A stretch of 14,470 bases of DNA from an uncultured Bacteroidota bacterium (GCA_903944755.1 CAJATB010000197.1:1-14470); one strand, 5' to 3'. Numbered from the stretch's first letter, positions 1 through 9,615 are shown. Translations and numbers: made by a program. The notes: a model not told the origin generated them from the sequence alone.

Positions 1-2732
1 ATTACTTGCTTCAGCGTCAGTTCTAATGCATCTTTATTGGCTTTAGATGAAGAGAATACGAATTCCTGAAGCCCTTGTGTAAACGCAAAATTAACAGCAG
101 ATATATTACTTTTCCTTAAAGTAAGCACACCATTATTATTTATATTCCACTTCTTTTGGTTTAAAATAAAATAAGAAGGCAGCCATTTAATGGCAACACC
201 ATCCTCGTAAGTATTTAAGACACCATTAAAAGAAATTTGTTCTAATGCTGATTTACTAACTGCGTTAATATCAATTTTAGAAACATCATTACTTGCATTC
301 ACATTAATAACTGGTTGCAGGAAGCTGATACTGTCGGTAATATTAATAGAATTGCTTGTTACTTTTAAGTGCAATGAATCGTTGGTTCCCTTACCTTCTA
401 AATTGCCACTTCTGATAGCGTAATTATCCCAACTTGCAAATGGTACGGTGCCTTTTAATCTGAAATTCTGATTATTTGTATTTAAGGTACCTGCAATGGC
501 TATATTATTAAATCCTGAAAAATTAGTATAAAATAGCCTAATGTAAGGTTCAAAATAGTTTGTCTTTATGGCAATATTAAACAACTGATTAGTAGGCTTG
601 CTTTTTGGAGCAGGTATATAAGTAGGGAAGTAACGCTGCATAAAGTATTGCACACTAGCGGGTAAACTTAGTATATTAAATTTCCCTTCAATAGATGCCT
701 GTAAGTCATCACTCGCAATGCTTATTTTTTTAGTACCATTTTCAATGCTAGATGTTATAGTTAAAGAATCAAAATTTACGGTAGCCGCATTTCCCTTTAG
801 CTTACCATTAAAAAACTTTCCAAACCCTATAAAGTTGTCAATACTATCCCCTTCAAAGTTTACATCTAACAAGCCGGTTAACTGAATTGGATTTTTAGAT
901 ATATTAAGTTGCTGAAGGTTTGCATTAATAAGGTCACCAACTGCATTAAAGCTTGGTTTGGTTTGGTTAAAATTTAATTCAATATTACTAATGAAATTAA
1001 TATTAGGGTCTTTAATGCGAAGGGCTCCATTAAAAGCACCTTTTTGTAAAATTCCGTCTGTTTGGATATTTGTATAAGTGTAGTTATTAAATTCAATTGA
1101 ATCTATACTTCCTTCAATATTTGTTTTGATCTTGTCTAAAGTAAAAGATGACCCTGCAATTTTACCCTTGAAATTCAGTAGGCCTAATGTTTTAATATTA
1201 AATAATTTCCCTGCATTAAAATGGTAAGCATCTAGTAATCCTTCATAAGTAGGTTCGGCACCTAAGGGAACCTTTAACCTTATTTCAGTAGTGGCCATTC
1301 CCATTTTTGTACCAATAACGCCTTTAGTTACAAAATTGTACAACGTGCCTTTAAAGTCTCCTTTAAAATTCAAGTCCCCCAAACCCTCAAAAGGGAAATT
1401 TTTAATTTTTCCTAAAGACGGAACCCAATGCACTAAATCACCATAGTTGGTTTTTGCTAGCACATCGCTAAAGCTAATTTGGGTATTTCTCATATCAGGT
1501 ATACCCTTCATTGAAAAACTTCCTCTCACAAATGAATTATTATTTCTTGCGACTAGTTCAGTTGCTTCAAATGCTGAAACTGTTCCTGAAAAGTGAAAGC
1601 TTGTGTTTATTTTTTGTTTTAGTGTTCCAAGCTCAGGTACAAAGTAAGCAATATCGTCGGAGGAAATGGATGCGTTTGACAAATGCGCCTTCATTTTAAC
1701 CTTGCTAACGTAGTTTTTAAAGTCGTTTGTGAAATCTTTATACTGCATTGCATAGTAAGGGCCAAGTGAACTTTTATTGGTAATTAAATTCAATTTAGCT
1801 AATTCCATAATTTCAGGAGTCATCTTAAAACTGGTAAGTAGTTTTTTTATTTCAAAACCAGAGCGTTCTTTAACACTCGCTTGAATTTCTGCTTTAATAG
1901 TGTCTTCAATAAAGCTTGCATTTTTAATACGAGCATTAAGTTCGCTCATTCTAATATGTTCGCCATCGAAATAGGGCAATGGTTTATTAAATTCATATTC
2001 AATCCAAAACTTGCCTTTTATTATTTGAATATCTTTTGCTTTAATTACTAAATGTCCTGGATTAAAGTATAATTCGTTTTTGTTTCGTTTAATTATTTTT
2101 GGCTCAAGTGCTTTAGGTCTAAGTCCTTTTTTTGCCTGAATTAGGTAATAGGGTTTATTCGCTACTACTTGATCAATAAGGATATTACCCCCAGCTATAG
2201 AACCAATATTAGCCAATAGATTATTCGCTTTTAATTCCATTTTCTGGCCAATCCATTCATCGTCCATTATAAAATGAATATCGGATAAGTCAATTTTTTT
2301 TAGATCAAATGTATTACTGTCTTTTTTTGTACTATCTCCTTTGAATTGATCCAATATAAATTCGTAATTCCATTTCACTGTAGAACGGTGTACATATAAT
2401 TTTGCGCCAACTAAACCTACATAGCGTATTGTTGGAAGGGAATCTGAAAAGAATAAATCGGTTATCCTAAGTTTAAAGGACTTTGAATATAATAAGGTGT
2501 CCTTGTGTTGATCACGAATAAGGACATTTTCCATATCCAGTTTATTGAACAATGAAAATCCTACACGACCTATTTTAACTTCTGTTCCAATTGTATTGGA
2601 AAACCTTTTAGCAATATTTTGTGCTACCTTGTTTTGAACCGCTGGAATAAACAAAATGAAGTAGCAAAATAATAGTAAGCCAACTATTGCTGCAATAATA
2701 ATTCTTAATATAGTAAGCTTGTTTTTAAACAA
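1..2732 (-). CDS. TamB/AsmA-like large envelope protein, N-terminal part (partial, runs off left edge)
   Basis: One reading frame is open without a stop from position 1 up to an in-frame TAA at 2829-2831, giving about 910 residues with the C-terminus outside the window. It begins with a short basic segment and one hydrophobic helix (about residues 8-29), then IPAVQNKVAQNIAKRF. That is the usual start of Bacteroidota TamB/AsmA-like proteins: an inner-membrane anchor followed by a very long periplasmic beta-rich region. The rest alternates short hydrophobic and polar stretches with many GxLNFKG and LKGT-like turns and no enzyme motif. Such proteins are thought to form lipid-conducting grooves between the membranes or to aid outer-membrane assembly (family knowledge). 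No ATG precedes the helix in frame, so I chose TTG at 2732; the first in-frame ATG lies well beyond the helix. A promoter lies at 2768-2799. Family assignment is by architecture, not by a signature motif. Confidence 0.75.
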   Translation of the reverse strand, partial: MFKNKLTILRIIIAAIVGLLLFCYFILFIPAVQNKVAQNIAKRFSNTIGTEVKIGRVGFSLFNKLDMENVLIRDQHKDTLLYSKSFKLRITDLFFSDSLPTIRYVGLVGAKLYVHRSTVKWNYEFILDQFKGDSTKKDSNTFDLKKIDLSDIHFIMDDEWIGQKMELKANNLLANIGSIAGGNILIDQVVANKPYYLIQAKKGLRPKALEPKIIKRNKNELYFNPGHLVIKAKDIQIIKGKFWIEYEFNKPLPYFDGEHIRMSELNARIKNASFIEDTIKAEIQASVKERSGFEIKKLLTSFKMTPEIMELAKLNLITNKSSLGPYYAMQYKDFTNDFKNYVSKVKMKAHLSNASISSDDIAYFVPELGTLKQKINTSFHFSGTVSAFEATELVARNNNSFVRGSFSMKGIPDMRNTQISFSDVLAKTNYGDLVHWVPSLGKIKNFPFEGLGDLNFKGDFKGTLYNFVTKGVIGTKMGMATTEIRLKVPLGAEPTYEGLLDAYHFNAGKLFNIKTLGLLNFKGKIAGSSFTLDKIKTNIEGSIDSIEFNNYTYTNIQTDGILQKGAFNGALRIKDPNINFISNIELNFNQTKPSFNAVGDLINANLQQLNISKNPIQLTGLLDVNFEGDSIDNFIGFGKFFNGKLKGNAATVNFDSLTITSSIENGTKKISIASDDLQASIEGKFNILSLPASVQYFMQRYFPTYIPAPKSKPTNQLFNIAIKTNYFEPYIRLFYTNFSGFNNIAIAGTLNTNNQNFRLKGTVPFASWDNYAIRSGNLEGKGTNDSLHLKVTSNSINITDSISFLQPVINVNASNDVSKIDINAVSKSALEQISFNGVLNTYEDGVAIKWLPSYFILNQKKWNINNNGVLTLRKSNISAVNFAFTQGLQEFVFSSSKANKDALELTLKQV

Positions 2733-2767
2733 AGAATAGGTTTTTGTAAAAGTACAAAAATGCTGCC

Positions 2768-2799
2768 TAAAACTAGGGTATAAGTATACATAAAACAAA
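2768..2799 (-). promoter_or_regulatory. Putative Bacteroidota-type promoter of the TamB-like gene
   Basis: On the minus strand TTTG (2799-2796) is followed after 20 bases by TAGTTTTA (2775-2768). This is close to the Bacteroidota consensus TTTG-N19/20-TAnnTTTG, with the last base differing. It predicts a start near 2764 and a leader of about 32 bases to the TTG at 2732. The TTTG is the end of the T-run of the preceding ggt terminator. This is a match by eye only. Confidence 0.35.
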
Positions 2800-2819
2800 A
2801 GGCCCAAGCGGGCCTTTTG
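2796..2819 (-). terminator. Terminator after ggt
   Basis: A perfect 10-bp stem (2796-2805 with 2810-2819) closes a 4-base loop, with CAAAAGGCCC pairing with GGGCCTTTTG. It lies 23 bases after the ggt stop. On the minus strand it ends in TTTTG followed by TTTT. The palindrome could work in both directions, but only ggt reads into it. Confidence 0.85.
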
Positions 2820-2842
2820 AAATAATATTTATCAGTAAGCTT

Positions 2843-4582
2843 TTAGTAACCTGCGACACTATCATCACCTCTTTTATCTCCAGCTGCTTCAAGTTTTCCA
2901 GTTTCATTTATTAGAATGCCGTCCATGCGGCCAAATCTACCTCTTTTCGTCACTGTGTAGCCTTTTGCCTTTAGGGCTTGAATGGTTGCTTCTGGAAAAT
3001 CCGATTCTACATCTACTCTGTCAGGAATCCATTGGTGGTGAAAACGAGACGCGTCAATGGCTTGCTTGATGGTCATTTTATAATCGATAATATTCACTAA
3101 ACCTTCATACACTTGGTTTGGGATAGTTGTACCACCTGGGGAACCAATGGTGATATAAGGTTTATTATTAAGGGTTACTAAAGTGGGCGTCATAGAACTT
3201 AACATTCTTTTACCTGGCTGAACAGCATTCGCTTCACCGCCAATAGCACCAAACATGTTTGGAACCCCTGGTTTTACACTAAAGTCATCCATTTCATTAT
3301 TTAATAGGAATCCTGCTCCCGCTACAATTGTTCTATTACCATAACTACCATTCAACGTGGTAGTATTAGCAACCATATTACCTTCCTTGTCCATGGTGCT
3401 AAAATGGGTAGTTTGTTCAGTTTCCTTTGGCACACCTGCAAGGGTAATTTTGCTACTTCCTGCAACGCCTGGTTGGAAATCTTTCATTCTTTCCTTAACA
3501 TACTCATCACTTACTAAACTTGCAGTGGGAACCTTCCAAAAATCAGGGTCACCCATGTGTTCAGCACGGTCTGCATAAGCCCTTCTTTGTGCTTCTACCA
3601 TTAAGTTAACCGATTCAAATGTATTAAATCCCATTTTTGCAATATCAAATGGTGCAATCATTTTCATCATTTGTGCAATAATAATACCTCCGCTAGAAGG
3701 AGGTGCAAATGTGATAACATGATGATTTTTATAATCGAATTCAATTGGTTTTCTAAATTTTGGTTGGTAGTTTTTTAAATCAGCTTTGGTAATAATACCA
3801 CCACCATATTGCATTTCTTTAACAATTAATTCGGCAGTTTTACCTTCGTAAAAACCAGCCAATCCATTTTTTTGAATACGCTTTAAGGTAGCTGCTAATT
3901 CAGGCTGGTAAAGGGTATCACCTGCTTTCCACTTTTCTTTAGAAGTTAAAGCCGATGCAGCTGCACTATATTTTAAAAAATCGGCACGTTGACTATTTAA
4001 GCCGCCAGCTTCTTTTTCTGTCAATACATGTCCAAATTCTGCTAATTCAATAGCAGGTTCTAATAAATCAGCCATTGGTAATTTTGCAAAAGCATGTGTA
4101 CTAAACATGCCGGCTACACTACCTGGTATCCCTGAAGCAGGAGGGCCGTCTTTAGATTTTTCGGTAATAGCTTCTCCTTTTGCATCTAAATACATATCAC
4201 GGTGTGCCTTTGCTGGTGCTGTTTCGCGGTAATCAATACCTATTAATGTGCCATCTGCTTTTCTTCCTAACATAAAACCTCCTCCGCCAATATTTCCTGC
4301 TGCGGGGTGCACAACTGCTAAAGCAAACTGAACTGCAATTGCAGCGTCAAAAGCATTTCCGCCTTGTTGCATGATTGCTGCACCCACCATGCTTGCTAAG
4401 GGATGAGCCGACGTAACTGCTGCATTATTATAGGACTGTTCCTTTACTACTGAGAAATTATATGGGTTAATTTGAGGGTTGGCTTTAAAAAACTTTTGTG
4501 CCTGTACAGTACCTGTTGCTAATAAAACTAGTAGGGCTGTTAAGGTAACTGAAAGTTGTACCTTCAGATGCATTCGATTCAT
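2843..4582 (-). CDS. ggt: Gamma-glutamyltranspeptidase / glutathione hydrolase, exported
   Basis: This 579-residue Ntn-hydrolase cleaves or transfers the gamma-glutamyl group of glutathione and related peptides. It is made as a precursor that cuts itself before the catalytic Thr. The nucleophile is T391 in TTHFS, so the large subunit ends at Q390. Other site residues are visible: R119 in DYRETAP, N411, D433 in NNEMDDFS, S462-S463 in LSSMTPT, and G483-G484 in GSPGGTTIPN. Most of these even share the E. coli enzyme numbering, which supports an intact, active protein of normal length. A signal peptide (about residues 1-28, ending VQA before QK) without a lipobox Cys points to the periplasm. ATG at 4582 is used; the ATG at 4573 would also keep the signal peptide. 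It has its own terminator and is divergent from the M14 gene, 166 bp away. A weak promoter match (TAATTTAC at 4614-4607) lies upstream. Confidence 0.96.
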   Translation of the reverse strand: MNRMHLKVQLSVTLTALLVLLATGTVQAQKFFKANPQINPYNFSVVKEQSYNNAAVTSAHPLASMVGAAIMQQGGNAFDAAIAVQFALAVVHPAAGNIGGGGFMLGRKADGTLIGIDYRETAPAKAHRDMYLDAKGEAITEKSKDGPPASGIPGSVAGMFSTHAFAKLPMADLLEPAIELAEFGHVLTEKEAGGLNSQRADFLKYSAAASALTSKEKWKAGDTLYQPELAATLKRIQKNGLAGFYEGKTAELIVKEMQYGGGIITKADLKNYQPKFRKPIEFDYKNHHVITFAPPSSGGIIIAQMMKMIAPFDIAKMGFNTFESVNLMVEAQRRAYADRAEHMGDPDFWKVPTASLVSDEYVKERMKDFQPGVAGSSKITLAGVPKETEQTTHFSTMDKEGNMVANTTTLNGSYGNRTIVAGAGFLLNNEMDDFSVKPGVPNMFGAIGGEANAVQPGKRMLSSMTPTLVTLNNKPYITIGSPGGTTIPNQVYEGLVNIIDYKMTIKQAIDASRFHHQWIPDRVDVESDFPEATIQALKAKGYTVTKRGRFGRMDGILINETGKLEAAGDKRGDDSVAGY

Positions 4583-4671
4583 AGGTTAATTCATTAGGTT
4601 GTAAGCGTAAATTACTTAAATATTTAGTATTCTACAATAGGGTGCACCACTTGTGTAAAACTATAATGAGC

Positions 4672-4697
4672 AAGGCCTTTAAAAAGGTCTTTTTTTT
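4672..4697 (+). terminator. Terminator-like hairpin in the ggt/M14 divergent spacer
   Basis: AAGGCCTT (4672-4679) pairs with AAGGTCTT (4684-4691) across a 4-base loop, with one G-U pair, and runs into eight T's (4690-4697). It has the form of an intrinsic terminator on the plus strand, yet no plus-strand gene ends just before it. It lies upstream of the likely M14 promoter, so it may insulate that promoter, end a short transcript, or attenuate a transcript starting further upstream. Confidence 0.55.
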
Positions 4698-4700
4698 CCT

Positions 4701-4731
4701 ATTTTTAGGGGTAAGTATTTTAATAATTTTC
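4701..4731 (+). promoter_or_regulatory. Weak candidate promoter for the M14/PIG-L operon
   Basis: ATTT (4701-4704), a 19-base gap and TAATTTTC (4724-4731) give a partial match to TTTG-N19-TAnnTTTG, ending 17 bases before the ATG at 4749. It is the best candidate between the T-run of the hairpin and the gene. Two positions differ from consensus, so this is tentative. Confidence 0.28.
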
Positions 4732-4748
4732 TATATCAATTTATTACT

Positions 4749-7250
4749 ATGAATTCGATGATTAAATCCCTAACAGCCCTTTTTGTGGGTATTGTATGTT
4801 TACCATTTTTAGTCAGTGCCCAAACAGTTCCAAGTCCAGAAGCATTTTTGGGATATAAAGTGGGAACCACGTTTACAAGACATCACCAAATTGTTGCTTA
4901 TTTTAATACCATTGCTAAGGCTAGGCCCGATATGGTTAAGTTAATCCCGTACGGTAAAACCAATGAAGGTAGAGAACTACTTGTGGCTGCAGTAGGCACC
5001 CCGGAAAATATGGAACAGTTGGTGCAAATTCAAAAACACAATAAAGGTTTAGTGGAAGGAACGGTGACCGATTTAAACCAGCCTGCTATTGTTTGGTTAA
5101 GTTATAATGTACACGGAAACGAGCCTGCTTCTTCTGAAGCTGCATTATTAACATTACATGCTTTGGTTGACCCAGCAAATGCAAAAACAAAAGAATGGTT
5201 AAAAAATACCATCGTAATAATTGACCCATGTATTAATCCAGATGGGCGCGACCGTTATGTAAACTGGTATAATAATGCAGTGGGAAAAGTATATAATGCA
5301 GACCCTCAAGCAAGAGAACATATGGAACCATGGCCAGCAGGAAGAACAAATCATTATAATTTTGATTTGAACCGCGACTGGGCTTGGCACACTCAGGTTG
5401 AAACACAACAAAGGATCCCTTTGTATCAACAGTGGTATCCTCAGGTGCATGTTGACTATCATGAGCAAGGGTATAATGAGCCTTATTATTTTGCCCCAGC
5501 TGCAGAACCTATTCATGATGTAATTACACCTTGGCAGAAAGAATTCCAAGTTCAAATTGGCAAGAATCATGCAAAATATTTCGATCAAAACAATTGGTTA
5601 TTTTTTACCAAAGAAAGGTTTGACTTATTATATCCTTCTTATGGGGATACTTACCCTATGTATAATGGTTCAATTGGTATGACCTATGAAAAAGGGGGTA
5701 TTAGTGCGGGTTTGGGAGTAATTGATGATAGTAAGGACACCGTTACCTTAGTGGGTCGTGTGCAAAATCATTTTACAACAAGTTTATCTACAGTTGAAAT
5801 TAGTGCAGCAAATAAGGAAAATTTAGTGAGTGCATTTAAAAAATATTTTGATAATAGCAGAGCCGGAAATATTTCAACGTATAAAACTTTTGTGATGACT
5901 GCAAAAGAACCGCATGTGCTTGAAGCATTAGCGGCTTTATTAAAAAAGAATGACATTCAATACGGTACAATTACTAAAAATAGTGCCTTTAAAGGGTTTG
6001 ATTATGCAACTAAAAAGGAAGCCGATTTTGTAAACGAAGGATATACTTTAGCAGTGAGTGTTGCACAAGCGCATGGCGTAATGGCAAGAGTGTTACTTGA
6101 GCCAGTTACGCAAATTAATGATTCAAATACCTACGATATCACTGCATGGTCATTACCTTATGTGTTTGGTGTACATGGTTATGCTACTAAGGATAAATTA
6201 GCGATACAAAATGGTTTTACTGTAAATACAGTTACAATTGACGATACAAAATATGGTTATGTGATTCCTTATAATTCATTTAAATCGGCTAAAGTTTTGG
6301 CAGCCTTATTAAGTAAGAATATTAAAGTTAGATATGCCGAGAAGCCATTCACTAACAATGGAGTTTCGTTTGAAGCAGGTGCTTTAATTGTTTTAAAAAC
6401 AAGCAATTCCGATAATTGGGCAGCAGACACAAAAGCTATTTGTGAAGCAGCACAATTACAAGCAACAGCGGTTAGTTCTGGCTGGTCTGATAATGGAAGT
6501 GATTTTGGGTCGCCAGATATTAAAATAATTAATCGTGCACCTAAGGTGGCTATGTTTACAGGTGAAAATGTGTTTGCATTGACAGCGGGTGAGGTTTGGA
6601 GTTATTTTGAACAACAATTAAATTATCCAATTTCACAATTAAATTTTTCTAATTTAAATAGAATAGATTTAAACAACTACGATGTAATTATTGCAGCCGA
6701 TGGTGCTTATAAAGACATTAATGGTAAAGCAGCAGCAGAAAAGTTACAAGCGTTCGTGAAAAAAGGAGGAATTTTAATTGCATTTGAATCTGCTGCAAAA
6801 TTATTAGCTGCGAATAACGACTGGGGTATTAAAGTTAAAGAATTACCGAAAGAAGAACAACCTACAGTGAATAATATAAGTAAGTATGGCAAATCGGTTG
6901 AGGACGCTTTACAAACTTCTATCCCTGGTTCAATTTATAAAGTATATATGGACGAAACGCACCCATTAGGATACGCTACTGGCGGTGTTTATTATACGAA
7001 CAAGCAAGACCTTACTTTATATGAACCATCAAATGATGTATGGAATGTAGGCGTTATTAAGAAGGATAGTTATATAGCAGGTTTTGTGGGGGTTAAAGCA
7101 AAAGCTATTTTACAAGAAGGCGTAATAATGGGGGTTAAAGAAATAGGTAAGGGCAAATTAGTTTATTTAGCGGACGACCCTATGTATAGAAATTTTTGGG
7201 AAGGCGGCAAGTTAATTCTTGCAAATGCTATTTTCTTTAACGGTAACTAA
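4749..7250 (+). CDS. Exported M14-family zinc carboxypeptidase-like protein
   Basis: 833 residues. A signal peptide (about residues 1-24, ending VSA before QT) is followed by an M14 peptidase domain (about 35-340). Zinc ligands are H122 and E125 in VHGNEP and H238 in VDYHEQG. NPDGRDRY (163-170) and NFDLNRDW (204-211) are the usual substrate-binding segments, and E314 in MTYEKGG is the expected catalytic Glu. All key residues are present, so it is probably an active metallopeptidase acting outside the cytoplasm. The second half (about 480-833) has no peptidase motif. Within it, residues 598-690 (KVAMFTGENV, NYDVIIAADGAY, FVKKGGILIAFES) resemble a class I glutamine-amidotransferase-like fold. 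M14 enzymes include carboxypeptidases and gamma-D-Glu-diamino-acid murein peptidases; the sequence does not decide the substrate. The PIG-L gene starts 10 bp after the stop, which indicates an operon. Confidence 0.93.
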   Translation: MNSMIKSLTALFVGIVCLPFLVSAQTVPSPEAFLGYKVGTTFTRHHQIVAYFNTIAKARPDMVKLIPYGKTNEGRELLVAAVGTPENMEQLVQIQKHNKGLVEGTVTDLNQPAIVWLSYNVHGNEPASSEAALLTLHALVDPANAKTKEWLKNTIVIIDPCINPDGRDRYVNWYNNAVGKVYNADPQAREHMEPWPAGRTNHYNFDLNRDWAWHTQVETQQRIPLYQQWYPQVHVDYHEQGYNEPYYFAPAAEPIHDVITPWQKEFQVQIGKNHAKYFDQNNWLFFTKERFDLLYPSYGDTYPMYNGSIGMTYEKGGISAGLGVIDDSKDTVTLVGRVQNHFTTSLSTVEISAANKENLVSAFKKYFDNSRAGNISTYKTFVMTAKEPHVLEALAALLKKNDIQYGTITKNSAFKGFDYATKKEADFVNEGYTLAVSVAQAHGVMARVLLEPVTQINDSNTYDITAWSLPYVFGVHGYATKDKLAIQNGFTVNTVTIDDTKYGYVIPYNSFKSAKVLAALLSKNIKVRYAEKPFTNNGVSFEAGALIVLKTSNSDNWAADTKAICEAAQLQATAVSSGWSDNGSDFGSPDIKIINRAPKVAMFTGENVFALTAGEVWSYFEQQLNYPISQLNFSNLNRIDLNNYDVIIAADGAYKDINGKAAAEKLQAFVKKGGILIAFESAAKLLAANNDWGIKVKELPKEEQPTVNNISKYGKSVEDALQTSIPGSIYKVYMDETHPLGYATGGVYYTNKQDLTLYEPSNDVWNVGVIKKDSYIAGFVGVKAKAILQEGVIMGVKEIGKGKLVYLADDPMYRNFWEGGKLILANAIFFNGN

Positions 7251-7260
7251 AATAAATAGC

Positions 7261-9615
7261 ATGCGCAAATTGTTTGCACTATTGCTTGTTTTATGTAATT
7301 TTTTTCAACAGGGCATTGCACAAAAAACGAGCGGTGAAATCTTAACTCAACTTAAAAAAGTAGGCGTGCTTGGCAGTGTGCTGTATATTGCAGCGCACCC
7401 CGACGACGAAAACAATAGTTTCCTCCCTTATCTTACAAAAGAAAGGAACTACCGTGCAGCGTACTTAAGTTTAACACGTGGCGACGGCGGTCAAAATTTA
7501 ATTGGCAAAGAGCAGGGTATTGAATTAGGATTAATTAGAACGCAGGAACTACTAGCAGCAAGAAATATAGATGGTGCCGAACAATATTTTACTAGGGCTT
7601 ATGAATTTGGTTTTAGTAAATCATCCGAAGAGGCCCTTCGCATTTGGGATCACGAAAAAGTGTTGGCTGATGTGGTATGGGTAATAAGAAAATTTCAACC
7701 AGATATAATTATAACTAGGTTCCCAGGAGATGCTAGGGCTGGACATGGTCATCATGCTGCGAGTGCTATTATTGCAAATGAAGCCTATGAAGCCGCTGCG
7801 GATAGTACAAAGTTTCGGGAGCAGCTTAAGTATGGAGTCACTGTTTGGAAAGCAAAAAGAATACTTTGGAACACCTTTAATTTTGGTTCCTTGAACACTA
7901 CTAACGACAAACAATTAAAACTAGCCGTAGGTGGGTTTAATCCAATTATTGGTAAAAGCTATGGTGAACTTGGTGCCGAGGCAAGGACCATGCATAAAAG
8001 CCAGGGGGAAGGTAGGCCAAGAAGAAGAGGGCCGATTTATGAATATTTTGAAACAATAGGGGGAGAAAAACCATTGAATGATATAATGGATGGCGTTAAT
8101 ACAAACTGGACAAGGCTAAACGCACCGGCAATTCAACAAGAAATTAATGTTATTCTGCAAGCTTATAACTTGCAAGATCCTGCAGTATCCGTGCCGGCTT
8201 TGGTTAATTTATATGAACACATTGCATTGCTACCTAATAGCGCCTGGAAAGTTTTTAAGTTAGCGGAACTACAGCAGGTGATAAAAGAAAGTGCTGGAAT
8301 TTTTATGGAAGCCACTACGCAACAGCAACAAGTAGTGCCAGGTACTAATTTACAAGTTCAATTTTTATTAAACCAAAGGAGCAATTCAGTTTCAACACTT
8401 CAGCAAATAGTTTTACCAAATAAAGATACTTTGCTCAATTCTATTCTGCAGAACAATCAAAGTATTCAATTTGGGTATACTTTTCAAGTGCCAAAAGCTC
8501 AACCAATTGCTCAGCCTTACTGGTTGGTGAATCCAAAAACAGAAGGGATGTTTGTAGTGAACAATCAGCTACAAATTGGCGAAGCAGAAAATGAACCATG
8601 TTTTAATGGATCAGTGTCAATTAATATTGCTGGTAAATTATTCCAATTCACTTTTCCCATACAATATAAATACTTGGATCTAACTAAGGGTGACGTTTAC
8701 CAGCCGATAGCTGTGATTCCTGAGCAGGAAATACAATACGAAAAGGACCTGTATTTAAATAAAGGATTTGCGCCTATTGATGTGGCTTATCAAAATATAC
8801 ATCATCAAGGTAAAATAGAACGCATTCAATTTAAAATGAAGTCGTCGGCCGACACCTTGCCAACGCCTGCAGACGCTGTCTATTCAAGAATCATTCAATA
8901 CGACCATATACCTACCATTACTTATTTTCCAACTGCAACAACAAAGCTTTTGAATATTCCAGTAAAAACAAAAGGGAACAAAGTTGGTTATATAGACGGT
9001 GCAGGAGACAAATTACCTGAAGCAATTATTGAATTAGGTTATGAATTAACTGTGTTAAAAGAAGCCGATTTTGTGCTAGAAAAATTAAAAGGTTTTGATG
9101 CTATTGTTGTTGGTGTGCGTGCCTATAATATGTATGCTTATTTGTCGGACAAGAATGAAGTGCTTAATAAATATATTGAGCAAGGGGGTAATGTAATAGT
9201 ACAGTATTTGAAAAGCAATCAAGTGGGCGTAAATAAAATAAATGTGGGCCCTTATGCGTTTACGGTTAATTCGGGAAGACGAGTAACTCAAGAAGAAGCC
9301 CCAGTTCAATTTTTGTTACCTAACCATCCAGTATTTAATTTTCCTAATAAAATTCAAGAAACCGATTTTGATAATTGGGTACAAGAAAGAAGTACTTATC
9401 AAGCCGAAAATATTGACCCGCATTTTACCATGCCAATTAGCATGAGCGATAAAGGAGAGGCTCCTTCCAATGGCAGTTTATTAGTTGCCCCTTATGGTAA
9501 AGGTAATTTTGTGTATGTAAGTTTGGCATTGTTTAGGCAATTGCCTGCAGGGAATGGGGGAGCGTATAAGTTATTAGCCAATTTAATATCGTTGCCAAAG
9601 CAGGTTATAAAATAA
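7261..9615 (+). CDS. Exported PIG-L (LmbE-like) deacetylase with C-terminal amidotransferase-like domain
   Basis: 784 residues. PIG-L enzymes remove acetyl groups from N-acetylglucosamine-type sugars with a metal ion. The domain covers about residues 35-260. AHPDDE (45-50) supplies H46 and D49 as ligands and D48 as likely base, LTRGDGGQN (71-79) follows, and RAGHGHHAA (159-167) supplies the third His ligand. The middle (about 350-560) is beta-rich without motifs. Residues 574-650 (VGYIDGAGDKLPEAI, FDAIVVGVRAYN, YIEQGGNVIVQY) resemble a GATase1-like fold, echoing the tail of the M14 neighbour. I chose ATG 7261 because it begins a clean signal peptide (about 1-21, ending GIA before QK). The in-frame ATG at 7219 would overlap the M14 gene by 32 bp and bury the signal. 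At three times the size of BshB/MshB and exported, it is not a typical thiol-biosynthesis deacetylase. A small membrane-protein gene follows after 5 bp. Confidence 0.92.
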   Translation: MRKLFALLLVLCNFFQQGIAQKTSGEILTQLKKVGVLGSVLYIAAHPDDENNSFLPYLTKERNYRAAYLSLTRGDGGQNLIGKEQGIELGLIRTQELLAARNIDGAEQYFTRAYEFGFSKSSEEALRIWDHEKVLADVVWVIRKFQPDIIITRFPGDARAGHGHHAASAIIANEAYEAAADSTKFREQLKYGVTVWKAKRILWNTFNFGSLNTTNDKQLKLAVGGFNPIIGKSYGELGAEARTMHKSQGEGRPRRRGPIYEYFETIGGEKPLNDIMDGVNTNWTRLNAPAIQQEINVILQAYNLQDPAVSVPALVNLYEHIALLPNSAWKVFKLAELQQVIKESAGIFMEATTQQQQVVPGTNLQVQFLLNQRSNSVSTLQQIVLPNKDTLLNSILQNNQSIQFGYTFQVPKAQPIAQPYWLVNPKTEGMFVVNNQLQIGEAENEPCFNGSVSINIAGKLFQFTFPIQYKYLDLTKGDVYQPIAVIPEQEIQYEKDLYLNKGFAPIDVAYQNIHHQGKIERIQFKMKSSADTLPTPADAVYSRIIQYDHIPTITYFPTATTKLLNIPVKTKGNKVGYIDGAGDKLPEAIIELGYELTVLKEADFVLEKLKGFDAIVVGVRAYNMYAYLSDKNEVLNKYIEQGGNVIVQYLKSNQVGVNKINVGPYAFTVNSGRRVTQEEAPVQFLLPNHPVFNFPNKIQETDFDNWVQERSTYQAENIDPHFTMPISMSDKGEAPSNGSLLVAPYGKGNFVYVSLALFRQLPAGNGGAYKLLANLISLPKQVIK

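Noticed and set aside
1..2732. Broken or non-coding region, because no long complete gene is closed within 1-2732
   Set aside because: Reading every codon on the minus strand shows one unbroken frame; the gene is only cut by the window edge.
5199..5588. 129-codon open frame on the minus strand inside the M14 gene
   Set aside because: It is antisense to the catalytic core of a clear M14 gene, and its translation is Ile/Cys-rich with no motif, as expected of an AT-rich shadow frame.
7621..7914. 97-codon open frame on the minus strand inside the PIG-L gene
   Set aside because: Antisense to the PIG-L domain, no recognisable domain, no own promoter.
7261..9615. Bacillithiol or mycothiol deacetylase (BshB/MshB) linked to the GGT
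   Set aside because: Those enzymes are cytoplasmic and about a third of this size; this protein is exported and no other thiol-pathway gene is present.
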